From: CADCTM01 sp049671305
GTDB taxonomy: Bacteria > Cyanobacteriota > Cyanobacteriia > Cyanobacteriales > Coleofasciculaceae
DNA: 64,000 nucleotides
Direction of reading: 5' to 3'
Assembly (NCBI GenBank): GCA_049671305.1
Contig: JBATUR010000047.1
Span: 1 to 64,000 of the forward strand
In this document: one piece after another, positions 60,769 through 64,000 of the stretch
How positions within the stretch are numbered: position 1 is the first letter of the stretch
How the letters are laid out: each line of letters begins with the position of its first letter
Notes under the pieces: generated by a model
Databases searched by the model: none
The model's input: only the letters and a program-made list of their open reading frames with translations
Told to the model about the DNA's origin: nothing
Made by a program: the position numbers and the translations under genes

Positions 60769-60816
60769 AGGACAAAATGCCAGATTCGCATTTATTTCAT
60801 GCAATAAAGTAATTAA

Positions 60817-62658
60817 GTGAAAATTTCAGGGTTAAGCAAGGTGTCTACAGTATTCACACGATCGCATCTCACTAAAATCAGCAAAAAATCACACAGGTCA
60901 TCACCGCCTTTGCTGCGCTTGCTCAATTACGGACATAAATATCGTCTCAGACTTTGGCAAGCGGTGAGCTGTTCAATTCTTAATAAAATCTTTGATTTAG
61001 CACCACCAGCTTTAATCGGTGCGGCAGTAGATGTAGTTGTCAAAAAAGAAGACTCGTTAATTGCTCAGTTGGGCATAAAGGATGTCTTTGAGCAATTTTT
61101 GGTACTTAGCTTCCTCAGCTTTGTTGTTTTTAGTTTAGAGTCAATCTTTGAATATGCCTACTCTTGGCTTTGGCGTAACCTAGCACAGGTAATTCAACAT
61201 GACTTGAGAATTGATACCTATAGCCATTTACAAGAACTTGAATTAGCTTATTTTGAAGAACGCAGTACAGGCGGTTTGATGTCTATCCTCAGCGATGATA
61301 TCAACCAATTAGAGCGATTTTTGAATGATGGTGCAAATGAAGTCCTGCAAGTTGTCACAACAGTAATTGTGATTGGAGGAGCCTTCTTTATTTTAGCTCC
61401 CAGCGTGGCTTGGATGGCGATGCTACCTATCCCATTTGTGCTTTGGGGTTCCGTTGCCTTTCAGCGGCGTCTTGCCCCACGCTACGCCGAGGTGCGGCAG
61501 AAGGTGGGTTTGCTGAATGGGCAATTATCGAATAATCTGACAGGCATTACCACAATTAAGAGCTTTACCGCCGAAGATTATGAAATTGGACGCATTGCCG
61601 CAGAAAGCCAAGCTTATCGCCAAAGTAACCGTCGTGCGATCGCTCTGAGTTCAGCCTTCGTGCCTTTAATTCGCATACTAATTTTGTTTGGCTTTATGGC
61701 GCTTTTGCTTTATGGCGGCATGGAAGCGGTGGCAGGTACGTTGTCGGTGGGGACTTACAGTGTGTTGGTATTCCTAACACAGCGCTTGCTTTGGCCCCTG
61801 ACTCGTTTGGGGGAAACTTTCGACCAATATCAACGGGCTATGGCGTCTACAAATCGGGTGATGAATTTGTTAGATACGCCAATTGAGATGCATTCGGGCG
61901 ATATTTCGTTGCCAGTTGCTCAGGTGAAAGGGCATTTGGAATTACGGGATGTGACTTTTGCTTATAGCGGGCGCAGTTCGATTCTTGAGCATCTTGATTT
62001 GGATATCCCGGCAGGAAAGACGATCGCTATTGTTGGTTCTACGGGTTCTGGCAAAAGTACTTTGGTTAAGTTATTATTGAGGTTATACGAAGTACAAGGG
62101 GGTACTATTACCCTTGACGGTATTGAGCTGCGGGACTTGAAGCTAAAAGATTTGCGTTCCTGTATTGGTTTAGTAAGCCAAGATGTCTTTTTATTTCATG
62201 GTACGATTGCCGAAAATATTGCTTATGGGACGTTTGACGCTACTTTAGCCGAAATTATGGCAGCGGCGAAAATTGGTGAGGCGCATCAGTTTATTATGCA
62301 ACTTCCCCAAGGCTATGACACAATTGTCGGAGAACGTGGGCAGAAGTTGTCGGGTGGGCAAAGGCAGCGAGTGGCAATTGCACGGGCGGTATTGAAGAAT
62401 CCACCAATTTTAATACTAGATGAGGCAACTTCGGCGGTAGATAACGAGACGGAAGCGGCAATTCAGCGCTCGTTAGAAAAGATTATTGTTAATCGTACCA
62501 CGATCGCGATCGCACATCGTCTTTCTACTGTCAGAAATGCTGATTGTATTTATGTCATGGAATATGGCAAGTTGGTCGAGCAAGGACGACATGAAGAATT
62601 GCTAGAGCAACAAGGCATTTATGCGAGTCTCTGGCGCGTACAATCGGGTATAAAATAA
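60817..62658 (+). CDS. Fused ABC transporter, MsbA/exporter type
   Basis: This 613-residue half-transporter has an N-terminal six-helix membrane domain (FLVLSFLSFVVFSLESIFEYAYSWLWRN, LAYFEERSTGGLMSILSDDINQLERFL) and a C-terminal ATPase. Walker A is GSTGSGKST, the signature is LSGGQRQRVAIARAV and Walker B is ILILDEATSAVD. It dimerises to export lipids, peptides or drugs; the substrate is unknown. The GTG at 60817 is used; a GTG at 60841 is an alternative. It is followed, 27 bases downstream, by an unknown gene. Confidence 0.93.
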   Translation: MKISGLSKVSTVFTRSHLTKISKKSHRSSPPLLRLLNYGHKYRLRLWQAVSCSILNKIFDLAPPALIGAAVDVVVKKEDSLIAQLGIKDVFEQFLVLSFLSFVVFSLESIFEYAYSWLWRNLAQVIQHDLRIDTYSHLQELELAYFEERSTGGLMSILSDDINQLERFLNDGANEVLQVVTTVIVIGGAFFILAPSVAWMAMLPIPFVLWGSVAFQRRLAPRYAEVRQKVGLLNGQLSNNLTGITTIKSFTAEDYEIGRIAAESQAYRQSNRRAIALSSAFVPLIRILILFGFMALLLYGGMEAVAGTLSVGTYSVLVFLTQRLLWPLTRLGETFDQYQRAMASTNRVMNLLDTPIEMHSGDISLPVAQVKGHLELRDVTFAYSGRSSILEHLDLDIPAGKTIAIVGSTGSGKSTLVKLLLRLYEVQGGTITLDGIELRDLKLKDLRSCIGLVSQDVFLFHGTIAENIAYGTFDATLAEIMAAAKIGEAHQFIMQLPQGYDTIVGERGQKLSGGQRQRVAIARAVLKNPPILILDEATSAVDNETEAAIQRSLEKIIVNRTTIAIAHRLSTVRNADCIYVMEYGKLVEQGRHEELLEQQGIYASLWRVQSGIK

Positions 62659-62685
62659 ATCGGTTGCTAGGATGAAATATAGACC

Positions 62686-63117
62686 ATGATCATGTTTGGT
62701 AAGCCTCAACCAGAAAGAGCAGAAGACCAGTGGAAATACCAACTTGCTAGGTTTGCTAATGAGCATAAGTTAGAGCTTGCGGCATTGTCTTGGGGATTAT
62801 ATCTGGAAATGGGAGAAAATCAGGAAACCATCGGTATTGATTTGCAACCAACGCCACATTTTGTCTACTGCCCCAAAAGTTCAATCGAAGAATTAAATCG
62901 CAAAGCTGAGAATAAGTTACAAGAAGTTTTGGGAATTGTCGATGCTCATCAACCTGAAAAAGAAGTTTTAATTATTGGCATTGGCAATGATCAAATTAAG
63001 CTAATTCAGTTTGAACCGGAACCTATTCCTGCTGTTTGTTTTGAGCAAGTTGGTAAAGATGTTGACACATTATTAGGAGAGTTGCAAGAGCTTTTAAGTA
63101 AGCAATTAAATGTGTAA
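62686..63117 (+). CDS. Small cyanobacterial protein of unknown function
   Basis: The 143-residue protein has no signal peptide or membrane segment. It is mixed alpha/beta, e.g. FANEHKLELAALSWGLYLEMGENQETIGIDLQPTPHFVYCPKSSIEELNRKAENKLQEVLGIVD followed by VLIIGIGNDQIKLIQFEPEP. The family is not recognised. It lies 27 bases after the ABC exporter gene on the same strand, probably one operon. Confidence 0.68.
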   Translation: MIMFGKPQPERAEDQWKYQLARFANEHKLELAALSWGLYLEMGENQETIGIDLQPTPHFVYCPKSSIEELNRKAENKLQEVLGIVDAHQPEKEVLIIGIGNDQIKLIQFEPEPIPAVCFEQVGKDVDTLLGELQELLSKQLNV

Positions 63118-63223
63118 TATTTGTTATTTGAAGAGCGGACTATTAAACCAAACTTAATCATTCCCTTTAAGTTGATCATCCTTTGCCCGGTAATTTTTCT
63201 CAAGCGCTTAGTTTAATATAAAA

Positions 63224-64000
63224 ATGCAACAAACATTATACCAATCTCAATGGATAATAAGTGCAGAACAAGCTAAAAAACTTATCGACGAAGGTGCAAC
63301 AATTCTCGATTCACGTAATGTCTTAATCTGGCTAATTGGTCATGTACCGGAGGCAATACATATTAGTTGGAAACAATTTTCACAACCATCTTTTCAGAAA
63401 GGTAAACTAATTGAAAATTCACAAATTCTAGAAGAAAAAATAAGAAAACTGGGAATTTTTAATAACAAACCAGTAATTGTAATTGGCAATCCGACTTTTC
63501 CTTGTTATTTTGGTGAAGATGGCAGAATTGTTTGGATGTTACACACTTTAGGACATCAATTTGCTGCTTTTGTAGATGGTGGGGAGGCGGCACTTACCAA
63601 AATCGTGCCCATTACTTTAGATATAACTAAACCACCATTAGGAGATTTTGTTATTAAAAAAAATAATTTTTGGACTATGAAAAAAGATGAACTTCAAGAT
63701 AATATTTTAACTCAAAATCTATCAGAACTCAAGATAATTGATACACGTTCACCACAAGAATTTGCAGGTGCTACCCCTTACGGTGAACAACGAGGAGGAC
63801 ATATTGCCAATGCTATTAATTTTCACTTTAAAGACTTACTAGATAAACAAGGATACTTATTACCAAGCGAACAAATTATTGCTAAATTAAACAACCTAGA
63901 AATTACCACAGATACGCCAATTGTTACCTATTGTACTGGTGGTATACGGTCCGGCTTTTTTGTGGCTGTACTAACTAAATTAGGCTTTACTAATGTCAAA
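63224..64000 (+). CDS. Tandem rhodanese-domain sulfurtransferase, 3' end outside window
   Basis: The frame starts at ATG 63224 (MQQTLYQSQWIISAEQAKKLIDEGATILDSRN) and is open to the last base, so the C-terminus is missing. Two rhodanese domains are seen. The first is degenerate at the active site (VIVIGNPTFPCYFGEDG); the second, from about residue 160, has the active loop YCTGGIRSGFF with the catalytic Cys. The arrangement matches thiosulfate/mercaptopyruvate sulfurtransferases, with the C-terminal domain active. Transfers sulfur from a donor to thiols or cyanide. Confidence 0.88.
   Translation, partial: MQQTLYQSQWIISAEQAKKLIDEGATILDSRNVLIWLIGHVPEAIHISWKQFSQPSFQKGKLIENSQILEEKIRKLGIFNNKPVIVIGNPTFPCYFGEDGRIVWMLHTLGHQFAAFVDGGEAALTKIVPITLDITKPPLGDFVIKKNNFWTMKKDELQDNILTQNLSELKIIDTRSPQEFAGATPYGEQRGGHIANAINFHFKDLLDKQGYLLPSEQIIAKLNNLEITTDTPIVTYCTGGIRSGFFVAVLTKLGFTNVK

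Larger units (their letters stand above)
60266..60816. other. 551-base gap with structured elements, no clear gene
   Basis: The region contains a post-nadK hairpin and a nested hairpin at 60723-60768 upstream of the ABC exporter. A 60-codon minus-strand frame at 60334-60516 has no start signal or family match. It is mostly AT-rich and probably the exporter promoter and leader. Confidence 0.4.

Overview
The window is chromosomal DNA of a cyanobacterium. This is shown by a protochlorophyllide oxidoreductase, a ferrochelatase carrying a C-terminal chlorophyll-binding (Hlip) segment, cytochrome c6, a helical carotenoid protein, DevBCA-type exporters, and frequent HIP1 octamers (GCGATCGC, for example at 3030, 5762 and 7493). 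Gene order, codon use and the mixed, mostly short operons suit a large-genome filamentous or aggregate-forming lineage. I cannot name the genus. No rRNA, tRNA, CRISPR array, transposase or prophage was recognised.

Left part (1-13.9 kb): housekeeping genes and small accessory genes. These are a Uma2 nuclease cut by the left edge, dnaK, a second Uma2, a cyclophilin, a DusB-type tRNA dihydrouridine synthase, rpsU, hemH, a methyltransferase, a small P-loop kinase-like protein with a coiled-coil partner, an Rpn-like protein with a tandem peptide repeat, argJ, an acidic disordered protein and a helical carotenoid protein.

13.4-17.1 kb: a Roadblock/LC7 protein, a DUF4388 protein, a small Ras-like GTPase and a second DUF4388 protein. 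This looks like an MglA/MglB-type signalling cassette. The two DUF4388 proteins share a conserved C-terminal tail.

17.2-27.8 kb: export. A MacAB-like tripartite ABC exporter, a zinc CDF transporter, two secreted proteins, and a complete DevBCA-type exporter with a divergent TetR regulator. Two palindromic operator candidates lie between devB and the regulator.

28-42 kb: a response regulator, a GyrA/ParC paralogue without a GyrA box, a cold-shock/TM/sunset fusion, POR, a class V aminotransferase with a membrane tail next to a gamma-glutamylcyclotransferase, a CBS protein, a 951-residue Fe-S/cyclic-nucleotide membrane protein and a cyclic-peptide-type ABC exporter.

42-53.6 kb: DUF1275 and NCS2 transporters, a run of small exported or ABM-like proteins, recX, then a probable copper-responsive locus. 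In that locus an almost identical 23-bp element lies upstream of three transcription units, in the direction of transcription each time: a small periplasmic protein, a His/Met-rich exported protein and cytochrome c6 (petJ). A TauE/SafE-like membrane protein sits among them. After this come a TPR protein and a two-gene coiled-coil / lectin-like module of the type seen in cyanobacterial conflict systems.

53.7-64 kb: a carotenoid-desaturase-like oxidoreductase, citrate synthase, SixA, a DHH phosphoesterase, an HNH endonuclease, NAD kinase, an ABC exporter, an unknown small protein and a tandem rhodanese cut by the right edge.

The strongest candidates for something undescribed are the 23-bp regulon with its two uncharacterised exported proteins, the Fe-S/cNMP receptor beside a peptide exporter, the DUF4388-GTPase cassette, and the coiled-coil/lectin pair at 52.2-53.6 kb.
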